The notes under the pieces were generated by a model. That model ran no database searches, was not told the origin of the DNA, and worked only from the letters and a program-made list of their open reading frames with translations. Shown piece after piece: positions 44,307-55,170 of a stretch of DNA of 64,000 bases (its first letter is position 1; each line of letters begins with the position of its first letter). The translations under genes were made by a program, and so were the position numbers. This DNA is from Kutzneria kofuensis (GTDB lineage Bacteria; Actinomycetota; Actinomycetes; Mycobacteriales; Pseudonocardiaceae). The DNA lies in the NCBI RefSeq assembly GCF_014203355.1, contig NZ_JACHIR010000001.1:3598038-3662037 (forward strand), in the 5' to 3' direction.

Positions 44307-46487
44307 GTGATCTCGCTGACCGCCCGGTTGTCGCCGTCCGCGTTGGACACCCGGCGAGGTGTCGTCCGGCTGCACCCAGAAGTGCTCGACGCGCTCGGCC
44401 TTCGCCAGTGGGACGCGGTGAAGCTGACCGGCGCCCGGGTCAGCGCCGCCCTGGCCGCGGCGCACGACGGCGAGAGCCCGCACGGCATCGTCTACGTGGA
44501 CGACGTCACACTGTCCAATCTGGGCATCGTCGAGGGCTCGGAGATCGCGGTGGCGCCGGTCGAGGTGTCGGCGGCGCGGTCGATCGTGGTGTCCGGTTCA
44601 CGGCTGGCGTCGGCATCCGTGCACCCGGACACGCTGCGGCTGGCCCTGACCGGCAAGGTCCTGACCACGGGCGACGCCGTGTCACTGCTGCCGCAGGACC
44701 TCGCCCCGCCGCCCGGCTCGGACGTCTCGCAGGCGCGCCGGCAGCTGGCGCTGGCGATCGGCACCACGTGGACGAACGAGTTGATCACCGTGACGGCGAC
44801 ACAGCCGCCGGGGCCGGTGACCATCGGCCCGAGCAGCGTGCTGACCTGGCGCGGCGCTGAGGTAGTCGCCGAACCGGAGCCCGAGCCGGAACCGGTCGTG
44901 GTGCCGGTGGAGGCGCCCGAGGTCGCGCCCGTGCCGGTCGCGGACCTGGTGGGGCAGCAGGACTCCGCGAAGCTGTTCGGTGAGTGGCTGAACCTGGCCT
45001 TCCACCGGCCGGAGCTGCTGGCCCAGCTCGGCGCGTCGGCGCAGCTGGGTGTGCTGGTGAGCGGCCCGGAAGGCGTCGGCAAGGCGACTCTGGTGCGCGC
45101 GGTCGCCCACAGCACCGGGGCCTCGGTGGTCGAGCTGTCCGCGCCGAGCATCGCCGCGTTGGAAGCGAACGCCGCCGCCAAGCAGCTGTCGGCGGCGATT
45201 GCCAAGGCCACCAAGCCATCCGTGCTGCTGATCTCCGACATCGACGCCCTGCTGCCGGCGGCGACTCCCCCGCCGGTCGCGACGATTGTGCTGGACACGC
45301 TGCGCGCGGCCGTCCGCACCGAGGGCCTGGCGCTGGCCGTGACCAGCGCACACCCGGAGGCGATCGACCCGCGGCTGCGCGCGCCGGAGCTGGTCGACCG
45401 CACGCTGTCGCTGCCGTTGCCGGACGGCAAAGTTCGCGTCGAGCTGCTGCGGGTGCTACTGCGCGAGGTACCGCTGGAGTCCGATGTGGACCTCGGCGAG
45501 GTTGCCGACCGCACCCCCGGTTTCGTCGCCGCCGACCTGGCCGCGCTGCGTCGGGAAGCCGCGCTGCGGGCGGCTATGCGGCACCAGGGCGGCGTGCTGC
45601 AGGTGAGCCAGCAGGACCTGCTCGGGGCGCTGGAGACCGTCCGCCCGATCTCTATGTCCACTTCGGACACTCTGCGGACCGGTGGCCTCACCCTGGACGA
45701 CGTCGGCGACATGAGCGAGGTCAAGCAGGCGCTCACCGAGGCCGTGCTGTGGCCGCTGCAGTACCCGGATTCCTTTGCCCGCCTGGGGGTTCAGCCGCCG
45801 CGCGGGGTGCTGATGTACGGGCCACCCGGCTGCGGCAAGACGTTCCTGGTGCGGGCCCTGGCCGGCAGCGGGCGACTGAACGTGCTGTCGGTCAAGGGCG
45901 CGGAGCTGATGGACAAGTTCGTCGGCGAGTCCGAACGGGCCGTGCGGGAGCTGTTCCGCCGGGCCGCGGAAGCCGCGCCGACCCTGGTCTTCCTGGACGA
46001 GGTCGACGCCCTCGCGCCGCGCCGGGGCCAGTCCTCCGACTCCGGCGTCGCCGACCGGGTGGTGGCCGCCCTGCTGACCGAGCTGGACGGCGTCGAGCCG
46101 CTGCGGGACGTGATCGTGGTCGGCGCGACCAACCGGCCGGAGCTGCTCGACCCCGCGCTGCTGCGGCCGGGCCGGCTGGAGCGGGTGATCTACGTGCCGC
46201 CGCCGGACGCGGCGGCTCGGACCGAGATCCTGCGGTCGTCGTCGAAGAACATGCCGCTCGGCGCGGACGTCGACCTCGCCGCGCTGGCCGAGGAGCTCGA
46301 CGGCTATTCCGCCGCCGACTGCGCGGGGTTGGTCCGGGAGGCGGCTCTGACCGCCATGCGGGAGTCCCTGGCGGCGGCCGAGGTCACCGCCGCGCACCTG
46401 GCCAAGGCCCGCACCGCCGTCCGCCCCTCCCTGGACCCGGCGCAGCTGGCCGCCCTAGCCGCCTACGCCGACTCCCGCAAGCTCTGA
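44307..46487 (+). CDS. CDC48/VCP-like double AAA ATPase, first ring degenerate
   Basis: The product has 726 residues. The N-terminal region (1-185) has a CDC48-N double-psi barrel character (VVRLHPEVLDALGLRQWDAV). D1 has a degraded Walker A, GPEGVGKA at 253-260, with Ala at the Thr/Ser position, and Walker B LLISDIDALLP without the usual Glu. D2 is intact: GPPGCGKT at 505-512, LVFLDEVDALAPRRG, GATNRPELLDPALLRPGRL. It is probably a hexameric protein unfoldase powered by D2. TAAGCT 6 bp before GTG 44307 indicates a leaderless message. Confidence 0.93.
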   Translation: MISLTARLSPSALDTRRGVVRLHPEVLDALGLRQWDAVKLTGARVSAALAAAHDGESPHGIVYVDDVTLSNLGIVEGSEIAVAPVEVSAARSIVVSGSRLASASVHPDTLRLALTGKVLTTGDAVSLLPQDLAPPPGSDVSQARRQLALAIGTTWTNELITVTATQPPGPVTIGPSSVLTWRGAEVVAEPEPEPEPVVVPVEAPEVAPVPVADLVGQQDSAKLFGEWLNLAFHRPELLAQLGASAQLGVLVSGPEGVGKATLVRAVAHSTGASVVELSAPSIAALEANAAAKQLSAAIAKATKPSVLLISDIDALLPAATPPPVATIVLDTLRAAVRTEGLALAVTSAHPEAIDPRLRAPELVDRTLSLPLPDGKVRVELLRVLLREVPLESDVDLGEVADRTPGFVAADLAALRREAALRAAMRHQGGVLQVSQQDLLGALETVRPISMSTSDTLRTGGLTLDDVGDMSEVKQALTEAVLWPLQYPDSFARLGVQPPRGVLMYGPPGCGKTFLVRALAGSGRLNVLSVKGAELMDKFVGESERAVRELFRRAAEAAPTLVFLDEVDALAPRRGQSSDSGVADRVVAALLTELDGVEPLRDVIVVGATNRPELLDPALLRPGRLERVIYVPPPDAAARTEILRSSSKNMPLGADVDLAALAEELDGYSAADCAGLVREAALTAMRESLAAAEVTAAHLAKARTAVRPSLDPAQLAALAAYADSRKL

Positions 46488-46494
46488 CCGCTCG

Positions 46495-46537
46495 GAAAGG
46501 ACCATTCCACGCGTTGGATGCGAGGAATGGTCCTTTC
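46495..46537. terminator. Palindromic terminator, copy 2 of the GGAAAGGACCATTCC family
   Basis: A perfect 14-bp stem (GAAAGGACCATTCC) with a 15-nt loop lies between the convergent AAA ATPase and LytR_C genes. Its core equals that of the palindrome at 23808-23860. Confidence 0.88.
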
Positions 46538-46566
46538 ACGCAGCTCAGGCCCTTCCCAACGTCCGA

Positions 46567-47169
46567 TCAGCCCTTCTTGGGCGGGTTGTAGTCGTCGGTG
46601 ACGATCACGATGACACCCGGGTCGGCGGCCTGGATGCCGTCGAAGCGGGGCATCACCCGCATGTGGAAGGCCTGGCCGAGCGCGTTGGCGGCGGCTTCCT
46701 CGTCGGTGCCGGGCCGGAAGTACACCGTGGTCGTCGCGATGATGCCCTGCGAGTAGTTGCCGACCTGGGTGACGTTGAAGCCCGCGCTGGTGAAGTCGGA
46801 GGCGGCCTGCTGCGCCATGCCCTTGATGGTGCCGTTGTTGTACACGCGCACCGGCACCGACTGCGGGTTGTTCGCGGGCGGCGGCTGGGCCGGCGGGTTG
46901 GTGGTCGTGCTGGCCGGCGGCTTGGCCGTGGTCGTGGTGGGCGGCGGCGCCTGCGTGGTGGTCGTGGGCTTGGCCGGCGCGGACGACGACGTGGTGGTGG
47001 CCGGGGGCGGCGTGTTGCTGGTGGAGCCGCCGGCCTCGTTGCCCCCGCCGCCGAGCGGCAGCAGGCTGATGATGCCCATCACCAGGGCGATGGCGGCGAC
47101 GACGAGCAGGACGATGCCGGCGATGCGGGCGGGGCGGGCCGGGCCGCCGGTGGACTCCGGCGTGGTCAT
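46567..47169 (-). CDS. LytR C-terminal-domain membrane protein (Rv0431-like)
   Basis: This is a 200-residue protein. A membrane helix (about 17-39, GIVLLVVAAIALVMGIISLLP) is followed by a Thr/Pro-rich wall-spanning linker (about 45-102) and a LytR_C domain (VPVRVYNNGTIKGMAQQAASDFTSAGFNV, TVYFRPGTDEEAAANALG). Rv0431 of M. tuberculosis has the same design and neighbour. Start ATG 47169 overlaps the DUF3263 stop by ATGA. Confidence 0.92.
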   Translation of the reverse strand: MTTPESTGGPARPARIAGIVLLVVAAIALVMGIISLLPLGGGGNEAGGSTSNTPPPATTTSSSAPAKPTTTTQAPPPTTTTAKPPASTTTNPPAQPPPANNPQSVPVRVYNNGTIKGMAQQAASDFTSAGFNVTQVGNYSQGIIATTTVYFRPGTDEEAAANALGQAFHMRVMPRFDGIQAADPGVIVIVTDDYNPPKKG

Positions 47170-47462
47170 CGCGGCTCGAACCCCAGTCGGCGCGCGGCGC
47201 GGGCGCGCTGCCTGCCGGCGCGCAGCCGACGCAGCCGCTTGATCAGCATCGGGTCGGCCGCCATGGCTTCCTGCTTCTCGATCAGGCCGTTGAGCACCTG
47301 GTAGTACCGGGTCGAGGACATGTCGAACAGCTCCCTGATGGCCTGCTCCTTGGCCCCGGCGTACTTCCACCACTGACGTTCGAACGCCAGGATGGCGTGC
47401 TCGCGTCGGGTCAGGCCGTCGGCAGGCTCGTCCACCTGCGTGATGGCCTTAACGGCGTCCAT
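47166..47462 (-). CDS. DUF3263 protein (Rv0430-like)
   Basis: This 98-residue basic protein has the family motif LTRREHAILAFERQWWKYAGAKEQAIRELF and a helix-turn-helix-like segment (MSSTRYYQVLNGLIE), ending in an Arg-rich tail. DNA binding is plausible; function is unestablished. It is operonic with the LytR_C gene and divergent from def, as in mycobacteria. Confidence 0.92.
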   Translation of the reverse strand: MDAVKAITQVDEPADGLTRREHAILAFERQWWKYAGAKEQAIRELFDMSSTRYYQVLNGLIEKQEAMAADPMLIKRLRRLRAGRQRARAARRLGFEPR

Positions 47463-47497
47463 CTGGCTCCTCGCCCCTCACGGTCGCGGATCCCTGC

Positions 47498-47534
47498 GGT
47501 CGCAGGAATCACACCCGTGTGATTCCCCGCGACC
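47498..47534. promoter_or_regulatory. Palindrome in the DUF3263/def divergent region
   Basis: GGAATCACAC-CC-GTGTGATTCC is a perfect inverted repeat, flanked by outer arms GGTCGC and GCGACC. It starts 36 bp upstream of the DUF3263 gene and may be its operator. Confidence 0.55.
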
Positions 47535-47650
47535 ATTCAATCACGTGATCTTGCTCCGGGCCGTGCCCGACCCCGGCGCGTCACGATCCGGTGAACCTTA
47601 CCGACCACCCCTGACATTGATCTTGCCGAACCGGCCCCTAGGGTCGGCGC

Positions 47651-48235
47651 ATGGCGATTCACCCGATCCGCGTGGTGGGCGACCCGGTGCTGAGCACCCC
47701 TACGCGCCCGGTCACGGACTTCGACGACGAGCTGCGCACCCTGGTCGCTGACATGTACGAGACGATGGCCGCGGCCAACGGCGTCGGTCTCGCGGCCAAC
47801 CAGATCGGCGTCGACCTGCGGGTATTCGTCTACGACTGCCCGGACGACGAGGGCGTGCGACACAAGGGCGTCGTGGTCAACCCGACGCTGACCACCTCGG
47901 AGCGGCCGGAGGGCATGCCCGACCCGGACGACGACTTCGAGGGCTGCCTGTCGGTGCCGGGCGAGACCTACCCGACCGGGCGAGCGACCTGGGCCAAGGT
48001 GACCGGCTTCGACGACAGCGGCGAGCCGGTCGAGGTCGAGGGCACCGGCTTCTTCGCCCGCTGCCTGCAGCACGAGACCGACCACCTCGACGGCCTGCTC
48101 TACCTGGACCGACTGGTCGGCCGCAATGCCCGGGCGGCCAAGAAGATGGTCAAGCGCAACGGCTGGGGCGTGCCCGGCCTGTCCTGGGACCCGGCGGTCG
48201 AGCCGGATCCGTTCGCGGACGACGAAGAGGCGTAG
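47651..48235 (+). CDS. def: Peptide deformylase
   Basis: This 194-residue enzyme has all three metal-site motifs: [18 protein letters not shown] and QHETDHLDG. It removes the formyl group from nascent N-terminal methionine. A longer C-terminal tail (about 170-194, ending FADDEEA) is typical of actinobacterial forms. TAGGGT lies 6 bp before the ATG, a leaderless signature. Confidence 0.97.
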   Translation: MAIHPIRVVGDPVLSTPTRPVTDFDDELRTLVADMYETMAAANGVGLAANQIGVDLRVFVYDCPDDEGVRHKGVVVNPTLTTSERPEGMPDPDDDFEGCLSVPGETYPTGRATWAKVTGFDDSGEPVEVEGTGFFARCLQHETDHLDGLLYLDRLVGRNARAAKKMVKRNGWGVPGLSWDPAVEPDPFADDEEA

Positions 48236-48394
48236 CCGACCGCCCGGCCGAGCGCGGCCTCGGCGCGGCTCGCGGCGGTGACCACGGTCGTGGGCACGCG
48301 GGTCGTTCTGCGTGCCCGTTCGTCCGCCCCTTGATCCTCTCCCGGTGAACGCACGTCTACTTACCGTAGGCGGAGATCTCGGGAGGACACAGCC

Positions 48395-49294
48395 ATGGGC
48401 AGGGTCGTCGTCACGGCCACCACCTCGCACCGGCGCGCGATGCGCACGATCGCCGGCGCGCTGACGGACCGCGGCCACGAAGTGGAGTTGATCACCGGCC
48501 TCGAGCCGCCGACGGGCCGGGCGCTGGTCGACCAGCACCGCCGGCTGTGCCGGCTGCTGGCGGAGTCGGACAAGCCGACGGTCGTGGTCGGCGACGTGGC
48601 GTTCCAGGGCACGTTGCCGCTCAGCTACGGCGCGCCCGGCCCGAAGCCGGCGGCGCTGATCCTGGTCGGCACGGAGCCGTACTCGCTGAGCAGCATCGAC
48701 ACCGCGCCGGCCGGTCTCGGCCTGCCGCCGGACCGCACGGCCGCCGGCCGCGAGCGCAACCGCCGCGCCTACGAGTACGTGCGGGACGCGCTCGGCGGCG
48801 TGCAGGCGGAGTTCGTCGAGGCCATGCGGTCCGTCGGCGTCACGCATGATCCGCTGCCGTTCGTGCTGGACGCCCCGGTCCTCGCGGCGGACCGGTTCCT
48901 GCAGCTGTCCGTCGAGGAGCTGAGCTACCGGCGCAGCGACACGCCTTCGCACGTGCGCTTCATCGGCACGTTGCCGTCCAAGCACATCGCGGACGAGGTG
49001 GTGATCAGCGACGGCGCCTTCGACACCGTCCAGCAGGCGTTGCGGAACGCGAAGCCGCTGGTGCTGACCGGTCGTTCGGCCGAACAGCTGGAGAGCAACA
49101 CCCGGGCCGCCGCGACGGGGGCGGCGCTGTACCTGGCCACGGACAAGCCGTCGGAGGACGACATCGAGAAGGCGGTGCGGATCGTGCTGACCGATCCGAC
49201 CTATCGGGGCAACGCCAAGCGCCTGGCCGCGGAGTACGCGCGGCTCGATGCGCTGGGCAGCATCGCCGACGCGGTGGCGGGTTACCTGTCCTGA
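48395..49294 (+). CDS. Shortened GT1-like glycosyltransferase, probably non-catalytic
   Basis: The product has 299 residues, about 100 shorter than macrolide-type GT1 enzymes. The N-terminal Rossmann part is recognisable (ATTSHRRAMRTIAGALTDRGHEVELITG), as is the C-terminal end (AAATGAALYLATDKPSEDDIEKAVRIVLTD, YRGNAKRLAAEYA). The segment after VRFIGTLPSK is missing, and the donor-binding HGG motif is replaced by SDGAFDTVQQAL. It may be a degenerate or regulatory homolog. It overlaps the convergent reductase gene by 13 bp. Confidence 0.75.
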   Translation: MGRVVVTATTSHRRAMRTIAGALTDRGHEVELITGLEPPTGRALVDQHRRLCRLLAESDKPTVVVGDVAFQGTLPLSYGAPGPKPAALILVGTEPYSLSSIDTAPAGLGLPPDRTAAGRERNRRAYEYVRDALGGVQAEFVEAMRSVGVTHDPLPFVLDAPVLAADRFLQLSVEELSYRRSDTPSHVRFIGTLPSKHIADEVVISDGAFDTVQQALRNAKPLVLTGRSAEQLESNTRAAATGAALYLATDKPSEDDIEKAVRIVLTDPTYRGNAKRLAAEYARLDALGSIADAVAGYLS

Positions 49295-50244
49295 GGCACC
49301 AGCAACAGCTTTCCCGTGGTGGCACGGGATTCGAGGTCGGCGTGCGCCTTGGCGGCGTCCCTGAGGGCGTAGCGGCCGCCGATGCGCACGGTGATCTGTC
49401 CCTTGCGGACCATGTCGAACACCTCGCCGGTGCGGCGGATCAGCGCCTCGCGCGTCGGCACGTGGTCGGCGACGACGGCGTACGACAGCAGGATGCTGTT
49501 GGGCAGGTCCATCGGCGTCAGCGTGGGAACGCCCATGAACGGTCCGTAGTAGACGTGCACGCCGTGCCGGCGCAGCGACAGCTGCGACGAGCGGAACGTC
49601 GGCGCGCCGCCGCCGTCGTAGACCACGTGCGCGCCCTCGCCGCCGGTCAGCTCGCGGATCTTGTCCTCGAAGCCGCCGCCGCTGGACACCAGCACGTGGT
49701 CGGCCGTTGCCGCGGCGACCTTATCCGGCCGTGACACCAGGCCGATCGAGGTGCCGCCGCGGGCCTTGATCATCTGGGTCAGCATCAGCCCGACCCCGCC
49801 GGCCGCGGCGTGCACGACGGCGGTGTCGCCGGGCTTGATCGCGTACGTCTCCGTGGTGAAGTGGTTCGCGGTCAGGCCCTGCATCATCACCGCCGCCGCG
49901 GTCTCGTCGTCGATGTCGTCGGGCACCTTGACCAGCGACCCCGCCGGCGCGAGGACCAGCTCCGCGTAGCTACCCGGCACGTAGTACCAGGCCACGCGGT
50001 CGCCCACGGCGAGGTCGTCCACCCCGTCCCCGACGGCGACCACGCGGCCCGCGCCCTCCACGCCCAGCGTCACCGGCGCACCCCAACCGCCCATACCGGT
50101 TTCCCGGGCGCCGATGTCCATGTAGTTCACGCCGATGGCGGTCGGCGCGACCACGGCCTGTCCGGCGCCGGGTGTGGGGTCGGGGAGTTCGGTCCAGGCC
50201 ATGACCTCGGGACCGCCGTGCCGGTCGATGTGAATTGTTCGCAT
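49282..50244 (-). CDS. Zinc-less NADPH:quinone oxidoreductase-like MDR protein
   Basis: This is a 320-residue medium-chain reductase (MRTIHIDRHGGPEVM, GVEGAGRVVAVGDGV, cofactor loop HAAAGGVGLMLTQMIK, VYDGGG). It lacks the structural-zinc cysteines. ATG 50244 gives the usual start. The physiological substrate is unknown. Confidence 0.93.
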   Translation of the reverse strand: MRTIHIDRHGGPEVMAWTELPDPTPGAGQAVVAPTAIGVNYMDIGARETGMGGWGAPVTLGVEGAGRVVAVGDGVDDLAVGDRVAWYYVPGSYAELVLAPAGSLVKVPDDIDDETAAAVMMQGLTANHFTTETYAIKPGDTAVVHAAAGGVGLMLTQMIKARGGTSIGLVSRPDKVAAATADHVLVSSGGGFEDKIRELTGGEGAHVVYDGGGAPTFRSSQLSLRRHGVHVYYGPFMGVPTLTPMDLPNSILLSYAVVADHVPTREALIRRTGEVFDMVRKGQITVRIGGRYALRDAAKAHADLESRATTGKLLLVPQDR

Positions 50245-50290
50245 GCCATCGAACGTAGGCGGCGAAAAATGGACCAGCAAGTACAGAACG

Positions 50291-51214
50291 TCAGCTCAGC
50301 AGGCGCTGCACCTCGGCCATCTCGTCCGGCTTCAGCGGCCCGAACTCCAGTGCGCCGACGTTCTCCTCGACCTGGGCGACCGTGCGGCAGCCCGGGATCG
50401 GCACGGCCCGGTCGCACCGCGCCCAGATCCACGCCAGCGCGCCCTGCGTCAGCGTCCGACCGCCCGAGGTCAACACCTCGCGGACGGCTTCCACCCGCTT
50501 GGCGAACTCCGGTGTCGGCTTGCCGTCACGGAAGAACTGCATCCAGCCCGGCACCTTGTTCCGCACGTCGTCGTCGGGCAGCGCCGCCGTGGCCCAGTCG
50601 CGGCCGGTCAGCAGCCCCATCGCCAGCGGGCCGCGGCACAGCATCGTCAGGTCGTGCTCCTCCAGCACCGGATACATGTCCGGCCGGTCGTGCAGCACGT
50701 TCATCTCCGCCTGCACGTACGAACCGAACACCTTGGCGCGTTCGGGGTCGTCCGTGCTCCACCCGTACGCCCTGATCAGCCCCTCAAGGACCAGGTCGTC
50801 GAGGGCCCCACGCAGCTCGGCGGCCTGGTCGAACGGCAGGTCACCCAGGTGCAGCTGGTAGATGTCCACGTGGTCGGTGCCCAGGCGCCGCAGCGAGTCG
50901 GTCAGCGCCCGGCGCATGTACGCCACGCTGCCGTCGCCGCCGGTCATCTGCCGCGTCGCGGAATCGAAGGTGTTCCCCCACTTCGTGGCGATCCGGATCT
51001 CGTCCCGCCGGCCGGCGAAGACCCGCCCGAGCAGCTCCTCCGCGTGCCCGGTGCCGTACACGTCGGCGGTGTCGAACAGGTTCACCCCCAGCTCGACGGC
51101 GCGCCGCAGCGCCCGCGCCGACTCCTCGTCGTCCGTCGGCCCCCAGCCGACCGCCTGCGTGCCGTCGAAGAACGGCCCGCCCATCGCCCAGGTCCCGATG
51201 CCCATGTTCGCCAT
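50291..51214 (-). CDS. Aldo/keto reductase
   Basis: This is a 307-residue TIM-barrel reductase with the catalytic-region motifs GVNLFDTADVYGTGHAEELLG, IATKWGN and VDIYQLH and the cofactor end VPIPGCRTVAQVEENVGAL. The Asp-Tyr pair of DTADVY and the Lys of TKWG are present. It lies 46 bp upstream of the quinone-reductase gene on the same strand. Confidence 0.93.
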   Translation of the reverse strand: MANMGIGTWAMGGPFFDGTQAVGWGPTDDEESARALRRAVELGVNLFDTADVYGTGHAEELLGRVFAGRRDEIRIATKWGNTFDSATRQMTGGDGSVAYMRRALTDSLRRLGTDHVDIYQLHLGDLPFDQAAELRGALDDLVLEGLIRAYGWSTDDPERAKVFGSYVQAEMNVLHDRPDMYPVLEEHDLTMLCRGPLAMGLLTGRDWATAALPDDDVRNKVPGWMQFFRDGKPTPEFAKRVEAVREVLTSGGRTLTQGALAWIWARCDRAVPIPGCRTVAQVEENVGALEFGPLKPDEMAEVQRLLS

Positions 51215-51260
51215 GGAGCCGATCCAACTAGCTGGAGCGCACTCCAGGTCAAGCGGAATG

Positions 51261-51361
51261 CGGGTTCGCCGCCGGTGCCTGGACCGCGGGCAGTTGTCGA
51301 TCGAGTCTGTTCATCGATCGACAACTGCCAAGGGAAGGCACCGGCCTCGTGGGCGAACCCG
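51261..51361 (-). terminator. Long three-tier inverted repeat
   Basis: Three perfect stems are nested: CGGGTTCGCC (51261-51270), GCCGGTGCCT (51271-51280) and GGCAGTTGTCGATCGA (51289-51304), each with its complement to the right, around a 9-nt loop. It ends 30 bp after the zinc-ribbon gene stop on the minus strand and probably terminates it. The symmetry is unusually long. Confidence 0.7.
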
Positions 51362-51391
51362 CCCCGCGCGGAACGCGCGGCGTAGACACGG

Positions 51392-52030
51392 TCAGACTTC
51401 TTTCCGCCAGGGCACGCTCGGCAGCCCGGCCAGCTCCCGCAGCGACCGGCACCGCGCCAGCTCGTCGTACCGCTCGGCCAGCACATGGGCCCGGATCCGC
51501 TGCGCCTGCGAGGTCGTGGGCAGCTCGCCGAGCAGCAGGAACGGCATGGTCAGCCGCCAGCCCTGGACGATCGTCTCGCGGTGCCGGTGCGGCGCCCGCA
51601 GCACCATCCGGGCCACCCGCATGGCGTGCTCGTTGCCGGTCATCCGGGTCGGGTAGCCCATGTGGTCCCACGCCCAGCGGTTCTCGTCGGCCACCCGGCA
51701 GCGCAGGCACGGCAGGTCGCCGGTGCCCAGCTCCGCCCCGCAGGCCGGGCAGCGCAGCAGCGTCATGGCCACGTCGGTGCAGGTCCACGGGAGCTTGCCG
51801 ACGTCCTCCAGCAGCACCAACTCGGCCAGCTCCAGCTCGGGCAGGCCGGCCACCTCCACCAGCGGCCGCCAGTCCAGCGTCCAGAACTGGTCCACCAGTT
51901 CGGCGCAGACCAGGCACGTCGGATAGCCGCGGCCGGCCAGCTCGCCGCAGGCCGGGCAGTCGATGACCGCCGTCGGTCGAACCGCCCGTCGGGCGCCGGG
52001 TGGAAACGGTTGATCGTCTGCCACCGGCAC
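51392..52030 (-). CDS. Double zinc-ribbon protein of unknown function
   Basis: The product has about 212 residues from GTG 52030 (GTG 52024 also possible). Two four-cysteine knuckles are visible: CPACGELAGRGYPTCLVC near the start and CPACGAELGTGDLPCLRC at mid-length. The remainder is helical (NEHAMRVARMVLRAP, AQRIRAHVLAERYDELARC). It may bind nucleic acid or protein. The gene diverges from thiC. I do not recognise the family. Confidence 0.75.
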   Translation of the reverse strand: MPVADDQPFPPGARRAVRPTAVIDCPACGELAGRGYPTCLVCAELVDQFWTLDWRPLVEVAGLPELELAELVLLEDVGKLPWTCTDVAMTLLRCPACGAELGTGDLPCLRCRVADENRWAWDHMGYPTRMTGNEHAMRVARMVLRAPHRHRETIVQGWRLTMPFLLLGELPTTSQAQRIRAHVLAERYDELARCRSLRELAGLPSVPWRKEV

Positions 52031-52097
52031 AAGGTACGCGACTCGAGGCTGGCAGGAACCGCCCGCATTCGCTAGCGTCGGGACCCGACAACTGAAC

Positions 52098-53859
<1,762 letters not shown>

Positions 53860-53860
<1 letters not shown>

Positions 53861-54687
53861 TGGGGGCAACTCCCCCTCGGGCACTGACGATCGCCGGCAC
53901 CGACTCCGGCGGCGGCGCCGGTGTGCACGCCGACTGCCGGACGTTCTTCGCCTGCGGCGTGCACGCCACCACCGCGGTCACCGCGGTCACCGTGCAGAAC
54001 TCGGTCGGGGTCTCGGGTTTCCACGAGATCCCGCCCGAGGTGGTGGCCGCGCAGATCGAGGCGGTGGTGACCGACATCGGCGTGACCGCGGCGAAAACCG
54101 GCATGCTGGCGTCGGCGCCGATCATCGAGGCCATCACCGAAGCGATCGACAAGGTCGGCATCGGCCGTGACCGGCAGATCCCGTTTGTCGTCGACCCGGT
54201 GTCCGCGTCGATGCACGGCCACCAGCTGCTGCACGACAATGCCTTGGCGGGCCTGAAGAAGCTGCTGTTTCCGAGGGCCTGTCTCGTCACGCCCAATCTG
54301 GACGAGGTGCGTCTGCTCACCGGCATCGACGTCACCAGCCGGGACATGATGCTCGACGCCGCCAAGGCCATGTTCGACCTCGGACCGCAGTGGGTGCTGA
54401 TCAAGGCCGGGCACCTGCGGTCGGATCCGGAGTGCGTGGACATCCTCTACGACGGCGTCGCCGTGATCGAGCTGCCCGGTCCGCGCTTCGACGTCACCGA
54501 CACGCACGGCAGCGGCGACACCCTGGCGTCGTCGATCACCTCGGCCCTGGCCAAGGGCGCGACCATGCCGGCGGCGGTGGAGTTCGGCAAGCGCTTCATC
54601 GTCCACGCGGTGAGGAACGCCTACCCGCTGGGCCACGGCGTCGGCCCGGTCTCGAACTTCTGGCGGCTCTCCGACGAACCGATCTGA
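53860..54687 (+). CDS. thiD: HMP/HMP-P kinase ThiD
   Basis: This is a 275-residue ribokinase-fold kinase with TIAGTDSGGGAGVHADCRTF, FVVDPVSAS, LVTPNLDEVRLLTG and the catalytic DTHGSGDTLASSI. It phosphorylates HMP-P to HMP-PP. The ATG shares its A with the thiC stop. It is not fused to ThiE or TenA. Its stop abuts the stop of the convergent HxlR gene. Confidence 0.97.
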
Positions 54688-55074
54688 TCAGCTCACCGGC
54701 TGCGGCGCGGCCTCGGCGGCCGCGTCGTAGGCGGCGCGGGCCCGCCTGATCTCGTCGAAGTTGGCCTGGGTCCAGTTGTTCAGCGCGATCAGGTGCACGC
54801 TGATGCTCTGCCCGAGCGGCGTGAGGGCGTACTCCACGCTCGGCGGCGTCGTCGGGTAGACGGTGCGGCTGATCAGGCCGTCGCGCTCCAGGCTGCGCAG
54901 GTTCTGGGTGAGCACCTTCGGTGTGATGCCGGCCACCTCACGGCGCAGCTCGCCGAAGCGGTGCGGGCGCTGCGCCAGCCGGCCGATCATCAGGGCGGTC
55001 CACTTGTTGGCCACCAGATCGAGCACGTCCCGGCACGGACAGGCGCGAAGGTACACGTCCCAGGCAGTATCCAT
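54688..55074 (-). CDS. HxlR-family transcriptional regulator
   Basis: This is a 128-residue winged-helix regulator (CPCRDVLDLVANKWTALMIGRL, RFGELRREVAGITPKVLTQNLRSLERDGLISR). The paired cysteines near the N-terminus (Cys12, Cys14) could act as a redox switch, as in YodB/HypR-type members. It is divergent from an oxidoreductase gene it probably controls. Confidence 0.93.
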   Translation of the reverse strand: MDTAWDVYLRACPCRDVLDLVANKWTALMIGRLAQRPHRFGELRREVAGITPKVLTQNLRSLERDGLISRTVYPTTPPSVEYALTPLGQSISVHLIALNNWTQANFDEIRRARAAYDAAAEAAPQPVS

Positions 55075-55093
55075 CAGGTACCTACTTTACAAA

Positions 55094-55107
55094 TTAGTGC
55101 GTACTAG
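55094..55107. promoter_or_regulatory. Candidate HxlR operator
   Basis: TTAGTGCGTACTAG contains the inverted pair TAGT-N4-ACTA in the short divergent region between the HxlR and oxidoreductase genes, in an AT-rich patch likely to be a promoter. Confidence 0.5.
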
Positions 55108-55170
55108 CGATTGTGTACCGCTTCCCACAGGATGACTGAGCAATCGTTCGATGGGAAGGGACAGATCGAG

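Noticed and set aside
48236-48394. Possible small gene between def and the GT1-like gene
   Set aside because: No ORF with a ribosome site and coding bias; only a short GC-rich spacer.
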